Part shown: in pieces, positions 50,554-58,854 of the stretch
Layout of the letters: each line of letters starts with the position of its first letter
Numbering within the stretch: the stretch's first letter is position 1
Source of the DNA: Bradyrhizobium huanghuaihaiense
Lineage (GTDB): Bacteria > Pseudomonadota > Alphaproteobacteria > Rhizobiales > Xanthobacteraceae
Length of the DNA: 64,000 bases
Direction: 5' to 3'
Assembly: GCF_007830635.1 (NCBI RefSeq)
Contig: NZ_VLLA01000009.1
Coordinates: forward strand, 124,001-188,000
The notes under the pieces: generated by a model
Databases searched by the model: none
What the model was told of the DNA's origin: nothing
Seen by the model: the letters and a program-made list of their open reading frames with translations, nothing else
Position numbers and translations under genes: made by a program

Positions 50554-52005
50554 ATGAACGCAATCGACCTTCTCATCGGCGGCAAGGACCGGTCGGCCAG
50601 CAACCAGCGGACCTTCCAGCGCCGCAACCCGATCTCCGGCGAGGTCGCGACAACAGTGGCCGCGGCCTCGATCGACGATGCGATGCGCGCCGCCGATGCT
50701 GCGGCCGCCGCCTTCCCGGCCTGGTCGCAGCTCGGCCCCTCCGAGCGCCGCAAGCGGCTGAGCGCAGCCGCCGACATCCTCGCGCGCCGGGCCGCGGAGT
50801 TCACCGCGCTGATGGTCGCCGAGACCGGCGCCACCGCGGGCTGGGCCGGCTTCAACGTGCATCTCGCCGAAGGCATGCTGCGCGAGGCCGCCGCCATGAC
50901 AACGCAAATTTCGGGCGAGGTCATCCCGTCCGATAAGCCCGACAATCTCGCAATGGCCTTCCGCCAGCCGGTCGGCGTCGTGCTCGGGATTGCGCCGTGG
51001 AATGCACCGGTCATCCTCGGCGTGCGGTCGGTCGCGATGCCGCTTGCCTGCGGCAACACGGTGGTGCTGAAGGCCTCCGAGATGAGTCCCGGCGTGCACC
51101 GGCTGATCGGAAGCTGCCTGACCGAAGCCGGCCTTGGCGACGGCGTCGTCAATGTCGTGACCAATGCGCCGGAAGATGCGCAGGCCGTGGTCGAGGCGCT
51201 GATCGCCCATCCCGCCGTCCGCCGCGTCAACTTCACCGGCTCGACCCGGGTCGGCCGTCTGATCGCGCTCGCTTGCGCCAAGCATCTCAAGCGCGCGCTG
51301 CTGGAGCTCGGCGGCAAGGCCCCGCTCGTGATCCTCGACGATGCCGACCTCGATGCGGCCGTGAATGCCGCGGCCTTCGGCGCCTTCATGAACCAGGGCC
51401 AGATCTGCATGTCGACGGAACGGATCGTCGTCGACGACAAGGTGGCGGACGCCTTCATCGCCAAGTTCGCGGCCAAGGCGAAGAGCCTGCCCCACGGCGA
51501 TCCCCGCAAGGGCAATGTCGTGCTCGGCTCGCTCATCAGCGATGCTGCCTGCGACCGCGTACGCGGCCTGATCGACGATGCCGTCGCCAAGGGTGCGGTG
51601 CTTGCGGCAGGCGGACACGGCAGCGGCACGATCATGCCGGCCACCATCGTCGATCACGTCACCCCGGCGATGCGCATCTATGGCGAGGAAAGCTTTGGTC
51701 CGGTCGTGACCGTTGTGCGGGTCAGCGGGGTGGATGAAGCGGTCCGGGTTGCCAATGACACCGAATACGGCCTGTCCTCCGCCGTGTTCGGCCGCGACAT
51801 CGCGCGCGCAATTGGCGTCGCCAAGCGGATCGAAGCCGGGATCTGCCACGTCAATGCGCCGACCGTGCATGACGAGCCGCAGATGCCGTTCGGCGGCACC
51901 AAGGCATCGGGCTACGGGCGCTTCGGCGGCAAGGCTGCCATCGACGAGTTCACCGAGCTGCGCTGGATCACGGTGCAGACCGGACCTCGCCATTACCCGT
52001 TCTGA
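50554..52005 (+). CDS. NAD(P)-dependent aldehyde dehydrogenase (aromatic-type)
   Basis: 483 residues from ATG 50554 (GGAG six bases upstream; an ATG four codons earlier is in frame). The ALDH core is complete: IAPWNAPVILGVRS, NFTGSTRVGRLIA, the catalytic Glu in LELGGKAPLVILDDAD and the nucleophile Cys in NQGQICMSTER, and PFGGTKASGYGRFGG. Substrate is not certain; the salicylaldehyde/vanillin-like group is the nearest I recognise, consistent with the Liv aromatic-uptake context. Last gene of the operon, 19 bases downstream of livF. Confidence 0.88.
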   Translation: MNAIDLLIGGKDRSASNQRTFQRRNPISGEVATTVAAASIDDAMRAADAAAAAFPAWSQLGPSERRKRLSAAADILARRAAEFTALMVAETGATAGWAGFNVHLAEGMLREAAAMTTQISGEVIPSDKPDNLAMAFRQPVGVVLGIAPWNAPVILGVRSVAMPLACGNTVVLKASEMSPGVHRLIGSCLTEAGLGDGVVNVVTNAPEDAQAVVEALIAHPAVRRVNFTGSTRVGRLIALACAKHLKRALLELGGKAPLVILDDADLDAAVNAAAFGAFMNQGQICMSTERIVVDDKVADAFIAKFAAKAKSLPHGDPRKGNVVLGSLISDAACDRVRGLIDDAVAKGAVLAAGGHGSGTIMPATIVDHVTPAMRIYGEESFGPVVTVVRVSGVDEAVRVANDTEYGLSSAVFGRDIARAIGVAKRIEAGICHVNAPTVHDEPQMPFGGTKASGYGRFGGKAAIDEFTELRWITVQTGPRHYPF

Positions 52006-52024
52006 AGCAAGGCGGCCGTTCGCC

Positions 52025-52840
52025 TCAGCGCAGCGGCAGCAGGTCGAGCTGACTCTGCGCCTTCTTCACCGCTGCTCCGAACCAGCTTTGGCTCGGAGCC
52101 TCCTTGGCGAAGCATTTTGTGTAGGCGTCCATGGCCTGGTCTTCCTTGGCCATGGCGTCCTGCGGGGTCTTCCTGGCCATCATCTGCTTCCAGACTTTCT
52201 CACAGGCCGGGATCTCGGCCGTCTTCACGGCGTGGCTTGAAGAGAGGAAAAAGACCTTGTCGCCCTTTATCGCGACCACGCCGATTTCGCCCGGCGAGCC
52301 CTTCAGATCGCCGTTGCCGCGCACGCCCAGCACGGCGACCGCGGCGCTCGTGCCTGCGGGTTTTGTAACCGGCAGCTCCGCATATTTGGCGAAGGCGGCG
52401 TCCTGGATCGCCTGATAGTAGAAGCGGTCCGACCTGATCGCCGCGCCGATCTCCTGCGGCATGCCGTCCTCGCGGTGCTCGCCCAGCCAGTGCTTCAACA
52501 GCCCCGTCGTGGTCACCACGGCCTGCATCTTGTCGCCCTCGGAGGCGAAGCCGAGGCCATCGAGATGACCGAAACCTGAATCGCCCTTGAACAGGGTATC
52601 GACGTTCGACTTGCCGTCAGCCGGGAGGCCCTTGATCGTGACCGGGCCCACCAGGCCGCGCAGGACGCGTGCCAACTCCTCGAGCGCCGCGTCATGCTGC
52701 TTGAAGGTCTCGTCGTTCTCCTTGGCCTTGGAGAACTTTGCGATGTAGCGGTCGCGCAGGTCGAGATAATTCTGCTCGGGCGCGGCCGCCCGCGCGGGTA
52801 TGGCCAGGACGAGCAGGCAGAGCAAGGCGAGCGATCTCAT
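52025..52840 (-). CDS. Secreted hypothetical protein (271 aa)
   Basis: Signal peptide (SLALLCLLVLAIPARA), then a mostly helical mature protein with AALEELARVLRGLVG, QAVVTTTGLLKHWLGEH and two cysteines late (IPACEKVW, YTKCFAKEA) that could pair. No family signature that I recognise. It is probably periplasmic. Convergent with the aldehyde dehydrogenase gene. Confidence 0.7.
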   Translation of the reverse strand: MRSLALLCLLVLAIPARAAAPEQNYLDLRDRYIAKFSKAKENDETFKQHDAALEELARVLRGLVGPVTIKGLPADGKSNVDTLFKGDSGFGHLDGLGFASEGDKMQAVVTTTGLLKHWLGEHREDGMPQEIGAAIRSDRFYYQAIQDAAFAKYAELPVTKPAGTSAAVAVLGVRGNGDLKGSPGEIGVVAIKGDKVFFLSSSHAVKTAEIPACEKVWKQMMARKTPQDAMAKEDQAMDAYTKCFAKEAPSQSWFGAAVKKAQSQLDLLPLR

Positions 52841-52912
52841 GCGATGTCCGAAAGGCTGGAAGCAATCTCCAGTCTTGGTGCCGGTGCCCCGCGTGAAGGT
52901 TCACCGGCAGGC

Positions 52913-53018
52913 AAGGACCTGCACAGGCTAGGACCTGCACAGGCCAAGACTTGCACAACCAAGTCTTGCACAGCCAAGTCTTGCACAGCCAAGTCTTGCA
53001 CAGGCCAGGACTTGCGGC
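52913..53018. repeat. Tandem repeat of a 15-16 base unit, about seven copies
   Basis: Units of the form AAGTCTTGCACAGCC are repeated head to tail: the first two read AGGACCTGCACAGGC, the next AAGACTTGCACAACC, then three near-identical units, then a partial unit. They lie just upstream of the secreted protein gene (52025-52840) and downstream of the amidase-like gene. Copies differ by one or two bases, so it may be a variable-number locus. No ORF runs through it with sense. Confidence 0.8.
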
Positions 53019-53061
53019 CCGCCGCCCCTCTCCCCCTGCTCCGTAGGCGTCTACGTGGCGC

Positions 53062-54135
53062 CTATGCGCGCTTCTTGCTTTTCCTGGCGCGGGTCTTGGC
53101 TGTCTTCTTGCCCGCCTTCTTCACAGCCGCGGCTGTCTTGCGCGACTTGGCAGGCGGTTTGGCAGGCGATTTGGCCGGCGACTTCTTCTTTGCGGAGGTC
53201 TTTTTCGCGGGCTTCCTGGCGACCGCGACCTTCCTGCGCGGCGCGGCCTTCTTCGCCGTCCTGGTCCGTCCGGCTTTCCGTGGCCTGGTCCGCCGCGCGC
53301 GCGGTGCGGTCGGGGCCGCCGCAATTACCGCCACGTCGGCCTCTGCCTGCTCCGCACGGACGCCCGCGAGCGTCGTCTGGAGGGCCGCGTCCCAGGCCGC
53401 GAGGTCGAAATGCTGGGGGTCGTCGTGGTCGCCCACGCCCAGATCCAGCACGCAATGGTAGACCGGGACCATCCATTCGCCGCGCCTGACGCCGGCGATG
53501 ACATATTGCAGCGCGAGCCTGGCATATTGGGCGGGCGTGAATCCGGGGTCGGGCGACTGGAAGTCCTGGGTGCCGGGGCCCATGCGCGGCTGCACCAGTT
53601 CGTGATGCAGGAACAGTCCCCTGAAGCGGGTACTCGGCTTTTCGAACTGGGTCGCGCGCCAAGGCGTGCCGTAGGTCCGGTCCGTCCGTGTCTCGCCGAG
53701 GCGCGTGATGTAGATGTGGGTCTTGCCGTCAGGCAGACCCGAAAGCTTGTTGCCGGACCAGGCGGCCGTGTTGATGAAATCCGGGTCGAAGTCTTGTCCG
53801 GCCCCCAGTTTGAAGCTGGTGTCGTGGATGACGAAATAACGCGCAAGCGGTGCGTTCGGGTCGTCGGAATTGGCGTGGCAGATGCGATCCGTCACCGAGC
53901 CGCCCACGGTGCTTTCGGCAATCCCCTGCGTCTGAAGGAAAGATCGCAGCTGCGCCTTGGTCACTCCCAGCGCTGCGGGACTGGCGAGCAGGCTGGACAG
54001 CACCGGCGGCAGATCGGCTGGCGCCTCGGCGACGATGCCGTGGGGCTTGACGGTGCGAAGCAGGCACCGGGCCTGATCCAGCGGCGATCCCTCGAATGAC
54101 AACTGAGCGGAGTTGAAGTGACAAGGCGTGGTCAT
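53062..54135 (-). CDS. Amidase-like protein with a histone H1-like C-terminal tail
   Basis: 357 residues from ATG 54135 (GGGAG six bases upstream). The first ~270 contain a FVIHDTSF segment and RGLFLHHELVQPRM, and later VPVYHCVLDLG and DDPQHFDLAAW, which resemble zinc N-acetylmuramoyl-L-alanine amidases of the Amidase_2/PGRP group; I rate this as a tentative fold call. The last ~90 residues are Lys/Ala/Pro-rich (AKKTSAKKKSPAKSPAKPP), as in histone H1. No signal peptide is seen. The tail could bind nucleic acid or the anionic cell wall. Confidence 0.6.
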   Translation of the reverse strand: MTTPCHFNSAQLSFEGSPLDQARCLLRTVKPHGIVAEAPADLPPVLSSLLASPAALGVTKAQLRSFLQTQGIAESTVGGSVTDRICHANSDDPNAPLARYFVIHDTSFKLGAGQDFDPDFINTAAWSGNKLSGLPDGKTHIYITRLGETRTDRTYGTPWRATQFEKPSTRFRGLFLHHELVQPRMGPGTQDFQSPDPGFTPAQYARLALQYVIAGVRRGEWMVPVYHCVLDLGVGDHDDPQHFDLAAWDAALQTTLAGVRAEQAEADVAVIAAAPTAPRARRTRPRKAGRTRTAKKAAPRRKVAVARKPAKKTSAKKKSPAKSPAKPPAKSRKTAAAVKKAGKKTAKTRARKSKKRA

Positions 54136-54267
54136 TGGACGCTCCCGGCGAATGATCACCCGCGCTGCCTGGCAGCGCGTTCACCCTTGCAACCTTACGG
54201 AAAGGCGCGGCGCGTCACAACTTTTATTTGAATGCATTGGTGGGCCCGGACAGACTTGCCCGGCGCC

Positions 54268-55557
54268 CTACTCAGCCGGCGTGAGCTGCCGGTTCAGGCG
54301 CAGCGCAGCGGTCTCGCGCACGCGGACACGGGCGCGGCGCTTGCGCCACCAGATCACGACCCCGGTGACCGAGAGCGCGGCCACGACGAGGCCCATGATC
54401 GAGATCAGGATGCGGCCGGGCAGCCCGACGATGCGGCCCGAATGCAGCGGAAACTGCGCCTGCACGAAGATGTCGGCGGCGGTGCCGACCCAGGGCAGCC
54501 GCTCGCCGATCGGACGGCCGTCCTCGCTGTCGTAATAGAGCTGCGCCGGGCCGACACCGCCGGCGCCGTGATCGTCGCCGGGATGAAAGAAGGCGGCGGC
54601 GTAGACGCCATGGGCCGGGCCGTAGCTGAGCGCGCCGACCGGGGTGGTCCAGCCACGCGCCTTGCCGTCGGCGGCCGCGCGGGCCGCGATCTCGGCGAAC
54701 GTCATCCTGGGCTCGATCGGGTTATCGAGATCGCGATAGGGCCGCTGCTCATAAGGTGTCGGCGTGTAGTTCGACACCATCTTCATCAGCGGCGAGAACA
54801 CCTCGAAATAGAGGTTCAGCGAGAATGCCGTGAAGGCGATGATGAACAGGACGCCCCAGGTCCACAGGCTGAAGGCGCGGTGGATGTCGAAATTGATCCG
54901 GTAGGCGCTGCCGGAGCTCTTGATGGTCCAGGCCGGCGCCCAGCGCGCCCAGAAGCCGCGGTCGAGCTGTCGCGTGACCTCGGGCGCCCGCGCCGCCTTG
55001 GCGCGTCGCCGCGAGGGCAGCGTCAGATAGAAGCCGACGAAGCAGTCGATGGTCCAGATGATGGCGATGATGCCGAGCACGCGCATGCCCCAGCGGTCGC
55101 TGCCCCAGAATTCCGGGATGTGCATGGTGTAGTGCAGCTTGTAGAGGAACGAGACGAAGTTCTCTCGCGTGACCGGCCACACCGCGCCCCAATAGCGCCG
55201 GCCGAGCTCGGCGCCGGTGTTGGGATCGAGGAACACCTGATTGTAGTCGAGCGGATAGCGCTTGCCGGTCGCGGGATCGATCCGCGGCATGATGAAGAAC
55301 CACAGCGAGTGGCCCTCCTCCGGCGTCATGAAGAGATACACGACGCGCGCACGAGGATCGCGCTGCTCGATCATCTTGGCGAGCTCGATCGACGGGATGG
55401 CCGGGCCCTTGGTCGAGACATCGAAGAGATGGTTGTTCAGGACGTCGTCGATCTCATGGTCCCAGGAGATGATCGCGCCCGTGATGCCGGAGAAGAACAG
55501 GAATCCGGCCGTGAGCAATCCCGCCCAGCGATGTAGTTTGCCGAATATTGCTCTCAT
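54268..55557 (-). CDS. fegB: PepSY-associated inner-membrane protein (FegB-like)
   Basis: 429 residues. The PepSY-TM pattern: an N-terminal helix (HRWAGLLTAGFLFFSGITGAI), a periplasmic PepSY domain, further spans (GIIAIIWTIDCFVGFYL, WGVLFIIAFTAFSLNLYF) and a last helix with a basic Arg tail. In Bradyrhizobium the fegAB operon pairs a ferrichrome receptor FegA with such a protein. It follows the receptor gene by 58 bases. The PepSY-TM family is linked to iron-siderophore reduction or uptake. Confidence 0.8.
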   Translation of the reverse strand: MRAIFGKLHRWAGLLTAGFLFFSGITGAIISWDHEIDDVLNNHLFDVSTKGPAIPSIELAKMIEQRDPRARVVYLFMTPEEGHSLWFFIMPRIDPATGKRYPLDYNQVFLDPNTGAELGRRYWGAVWPVTRENFVSFLYKLHYTMHIPEFWGSDRWGMRVLGIIAIIWTIDCFVGFYLTLPSRRRAKAARAPEVTRQLDRGFWARWAPAWTIKSSGSAYRINFDIHRAFSLWTWGVLFIIAFTAFSLNLYFEVFSPLMKMVSNYTPTPYEQRPYRDLDNPIEPRMTFAEIAARAAADGKARGWTTPVGALSYGPAHGVYAAAFFHPGDDHGAGGVGPAQLYYDSEDGRPIGERLPWVGTAADIFVQAQFPLHSGRIVGLPGRILISIMGLVVAALSVTGVVIWWRKRRARVRVRETAALRLNRQLTPAE

Positions 55558-55615
55558 CGTCTTCTCTCATCCAGCAGGTCCGGCTCCCCATTGCCGGACC
55601 ATCTTCAGTTCGAAC

Positions 55616-57916
55616 TCACCAGCGGTACGTCAGCTTGCCGATCGCTTTACGTCCCTCCGCGTAGAAACAGCCCGACAGGTTGTAGCAGGCGGCGACGTAG
55701 CGGGTGTCGGCGAGGTTGGTGACATTCAGCGACAGGCGCCAATTGTCCCTGGTGTAGGCAAGCAGCGCATCCAGCACGGTCGAGGCTCCCACCTTGAACG
55801 TGTTGGCGTCATCGCCCCAGGTCGCGCCGACGTAACGAATGCCGCCGCCGAACTGCAGGCCCGCCAGCACCCCGTTCTGGAGCGTGTAGTCGCTCCACAG
55901 CGAGGCGCGATTGAGCGGCACGGTGACCGGCGCCTTGCCGACATTCACCGGATCCTGCGTGACCATGGCATCGACATAGGCATAGGCCGCACGCAGGTTC
56001 CAGCCGTCGGCGAGCGACATCGTGCCTTCGAGCTCGATGCCGCGCGATTTCACCTGCCCGGTTTGTTCGGCATAGGTCGCTGCAGGCACGTAGGTGACGA
56101 CATTGTCGCGCGACAGGTCGAAGGCGGCGAAGGTGAACAGCGCGTTCCAGCCGAGTGGCTGGTACTTGACGCCCACTTCGTATTGGACGCCCGTCTCCGG
56201 ATCGAGCATCTGTCCGCCAAAACCGGTCGCCAGCACCGGCAGGAACGATTCCGAATAGCTGAAGTAAGGCGCGATGCCGTTGTCGAAATTGTACATCACC
56301 GCGGCGCGGCCGGTGAAGGCCGAGGCATCCTTTGAGACCGACGTGTTGGCGATTCCGTTGTCGACCTGCGTCGTCACGAAATCCTGGCGGCCACCGAGTT
56401 GGAACGACAGCCGGCCGAGCCTGATCTGGTCCTGCGCATAGACGCCGGCCTGCGACTGCTTGACGCCGGTCTTGTCGCTCGCCACGGCGTCCACAGCGTA
56501 GTCGTAGCTGTATACCGGGTTGAAGACGTTGACCGTGGGCGCCGACGTCGTGACGCCAAAGGCGGTGTCGCGGAACGTGGTGTTACGGTAGTCGACCCCG
56601 ACCAGCGTAGTGTGGCTCAGGATTCCGGTCGTGAACTTGCCCTGGAGCTGGTTATCCACCGCAAAGGAGTTGATATAGGAGTTGCTGTAGCTGCCATAGC
56701 GCGCCAGCTGCCCCGCGGCCTCGTCGGTATAGCCGCCGCCGTAAAACACCTTCTCCTCATTGTGCTGATAGGCGTAGCGCAGGTTCTGCCGAAACGTGAT
56801 GTTGTCGGTGAAATCGTGCGAGAGCTGGTAGCCGGCGGTCGCGATCTCGGTGTTGAAGGCGTCGAAGCTCGGCACGCCCGCGAAGAACGAGACCGGAATG
56901 GTGCGGCCGTTGTTCGGCCAGACCGTGCCGGAGGCTGGCAGGAACTGGAGGCCCCACCCTGCCCGGTCCCTCTGATAGTTGGCGAGCACGGTGAGGGTCG
57001 TGTCCTCGTTCGGCTTGAAGGTGACTGCGGGCGCGATGAAGACGCGATTGTCCTTGCTGAAGTCGACCTGGGTCTCGCCGTCGCGCACGACGCCGGTCAG
57101 GCGCCACAGCACGGTGCCTTCCTTGTTGGCCGGGCCGCCCATGTCGAACTGGCCCTGATATCGGTTGAAGCTGCCGCCGGAGATCGAGACCTCGCCGAAC
57201 TGCTGCGCCGTCGGCAGTTTTGTCACGTAGTTGAGCAGGCCGCCGGTGCCGCTGCCGCCATACATCGCGGAAGACGGTCCTTTGAGAACCTCGAGGCGTT
57301 CGGCGCCGTAGGGATCGAGCCCGTTGAAATGCACGTAATTGCTGGAGGGGATTCGCAGGCCGTCGATGTAGAGGCCCGGCATGGTCATGTCGAAGCCGCG
57401 GATCTGGAGGCCGCCGAAGCGGGTGTCCGAGCCGCCATTGACGTCGCCGCTGACGCCGGCCGTGTAGCGCAGCGCCTCGCCGATCGAGACCGCGCCCTGG
57501 TTTCGGACCTGGTCGGTGGTGACGATGGAGACCGACTGGGGGGTCTCGATCAGCGGCGTGTCGGTCTTGGTGGCGGTGCCGCTGCGCGTGGCGACGAACC
57601 CGCGCACAGGTCCGCCGGCGCGTTCACCCGTCGCGCCATTCGACGCCGACTGGGCTGGTGCGGCCTGCTGCGCGGGAGCACGACGATTGGCGCGGGAGGT
57701 GCGCGTCGATGCCGATCGTCGCGAGGCCGCGGTCGCCGCAGGACGTGCGCGATGGGCCGGCGCGTCAACGGTGACCGAGGGAATTTGCGTCTGCGCCTGC
57801 ACCTGCACGGGACCAAGGGGAAGGAGGAGAGCCGCTGAGCTGACGGCTCCGAAGAAGAGCACCTGAAGCTGTCGATGGCGCGTTTGAAAACACGCAGGAA
57901 GTTGGAAGTCAGTCAC
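55616..57916 (-). CDS. fegA: TonB-dependent siderophore receptor (FegA-like)
   Basis: 766 residues. Signal peptide (ending VQVQAQ), a ~90-residue Ala/Arg/Ser-rich leader, then the plug domain (TPQSVSIVTTDQVRNQGAVS and the ALRYTAGVSGDVNGG segment) and a 22-strand barrel ending in Trp (KAIGKLTYRW). The plug and barrel organisation matches ferric-siderophore receptors; the ferrichrome assignment follows only from the FegAB-like arrangement. Starts with GTG 57916, giving VTDFQLP; first gene of the operon. Confidence 0.87.
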   Translation of the reverse strand: MTDFQLPACFQTRHRQLQVLFFGAVSSAALLLPLGPVQVQAQTQIPSVTVDAPAHRARPAATAASRRSASTRTSRANRRAPAQQAAPAQSASNGATGERAGGPVRGFVATRSGTATKTDTPLIETPQSVSIVTTDQVRNQGAVSIGEALRYTAGVSGDVNGGSDTRFGGLQIRGFDMTMPGLYIDGLRIPSSNYVHFNGLDPYGAERLEVLKGPSSAMYGGSGTGGLLNYVTKLPTAQQFGEVSISGGSFNRYQGQFDMGGPANKEGTVLWRLTGVVRDGETQVDFSKDNRVFIAPAVTFKPNEDTTLTVLANYQRDRAGWGLQFLPASGTVWPNNGRTIPVSFFAGVPSFDAFNTEIATAGYQLSHDFTDNITFRQNLRYAYQHNEEKVFYGGGYTDEAAGQLARYGSYSNSYINSFAVDNQLQGKFTTGILSHTTLVGVDYRNTTFRDTAFGVTTSAPTVNVFNPVYSYDYAVDAVASDKTGVKQSQAGVYAQDQIRLGRLSFQLGGRQDFVTTQVDNGIANTSVSKDASAFTGRAAVMYNFDNGIAPYFSYSESFLPVLATGFGGQMLDPETGVQYEVGVKYQPLGWNALFTFAAFDLSRDNVVTYVPAATYAEQTGQVKSRGIELEGTMSLADGWNLRAAYAYVDAMVTQDPVNVGKAPVTVPLNRASLWSDYTLQNGVLAGLQFGGGIRYVGATWGDDANTFKVGASTVLDALLAYTRDNWRLSLNVTNLADTRYVAACYNLSGCFYAEGRKAIGKLTYRW

Positions 57917-58285
57917 GTCTTAGCAGCCCCACGCACTGCCGGCTTCGCCGGTATCGTTTTTGATGCCTCGCCCTAACGCAGGCGATTTCGGAGCGCGATA
58001 GGAACCGGGTTAGAACTTCTCCAGACCTGTGCGCAGCATGTGCGGCGAATGCGCTCAGGCGCAGAGAGAGCGGATTTGGAATCCTTCTAGGCGACTGTGG
58101 TCGATGCGACGAGGCGCGAGCACCAGTGACATCGCAAGCGGGCGCGGAGAACGAATCCTTTACCATGGCCTCGGCGCTCGATTGAGCCTGAGGAACCGTG
58201 GGGGTAGAATCTGTTGCGGGATATTTCATTTGCATTGCAGACCGTGCCGCAACGTTCTGTGCCGGCGCATCCGGGGGCGACGTCC
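57917..58285. other. Divergent promoter region of fegA and the PilZ-XRE gene
   Basis: Contains a GCCGGCTTCGCCGGT hairpin at 57938-57952 in the fegA leader and a TTAGAACTTCT motif at 58010-58020 that resembles half of an iron-responsive Irr box (TTAGAA and TTCT), but the spacing between halves is shorter than the usual form. No gene. Confidence 0.35.
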
Positions 58286-58843
58286 ATGAGCGAATTGCGC
58301 GCTGCGACCAGGCAATCGACCGCGAGGACGGGGCTCGTCGAGTTTGACGGCGCCAGGGGCACCGTCAGCATCCCCTGCACGATCGCGGACGTCTCAGGCA
58401 CCGGAGCAAGGCTGAAGCTCGACTGGTCGCTGGCGTTGCCCAAACAGGCCACGCTGACCTTTGCCGACGGCTTGCGAAAGACCTGTCGTGTCGCCTGGCA
58501 GAAGCGGCGGCTGCTCGGCGTCGCCTTCGCGGACGGCGTTGCGAGCCTCGACGAGCAGGCCCTGATGATGACCGAGGAAGAGCAGGCGCTGCACCGGCGG
58601 CATATCGGCGCACAGGTCCGCGGCGCACGCGAGGCGCGTGGCTATACCGAGAGCCAGATGGCGAACCTCATTGGTATCTCACCCGAGGATATCTCCCGCG
58701 CCGAGTGCGGTGAGATCAGCATCCCCCTCTACCAGCTCACGCACATTGCCGACCTGCTGCTGGTCGACCTCGACAGCCTGGTTGCCGGCCCGGCGTCCAT
58801 CGCTCTGCCTCCCGTCGGCGACGCCGAACTGGCGGCGGGCTGA
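58286..58843 (+). CDS. PilZ domain plus XRE helix-turn-helix regulator
   Basis: 185 residues from ATG 58286. The N-terminal ~90 residues fit PilZ (TARTGLVEFDGARG, then IADVSGTGARLKLD with the DxSxxG motif and VAWQKRRLLGVAF), which often binds c-di-GMP. The C-terminal part is an XRE-type helix-turn-helix (LRG-like REARGYTESQMANLIGISPEDISRAECGE). The upstream RxxxR part of the PilZ motif is only partly visible, so binding is uncertain. Convergent with the amine oxidase. Confidence 0.8.
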   Translation: MSELRAATRQSTARTGLVEFDGARGTVSIPCTIADVSGTGARLKLDWSLALPKQATLTFADGLRKTCRVAWQKRRLLGVAFADGVASLDEQALMMTEEEQALHRRHIGAQVRGAREARGYTESQMANLIGISPEDISRAECGEISIPLYQLTHIADLLLVDLDSLVAGPASIALPPVGDAELAAG

Positions 58844-58854
58844 CTACCGCGCCG

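Noticed and set aside
52913..53018. CRISPR-like tandem repeats
   Set aside because: Units are only 15-16 bases and contiguous, with no spacers and no cas genes.
58010..58020. Canonical Irr (ICE) box upstream of fegA
   Set aside because: TTAGAA and TTCT halves are present, but the gap is one base rather than three.
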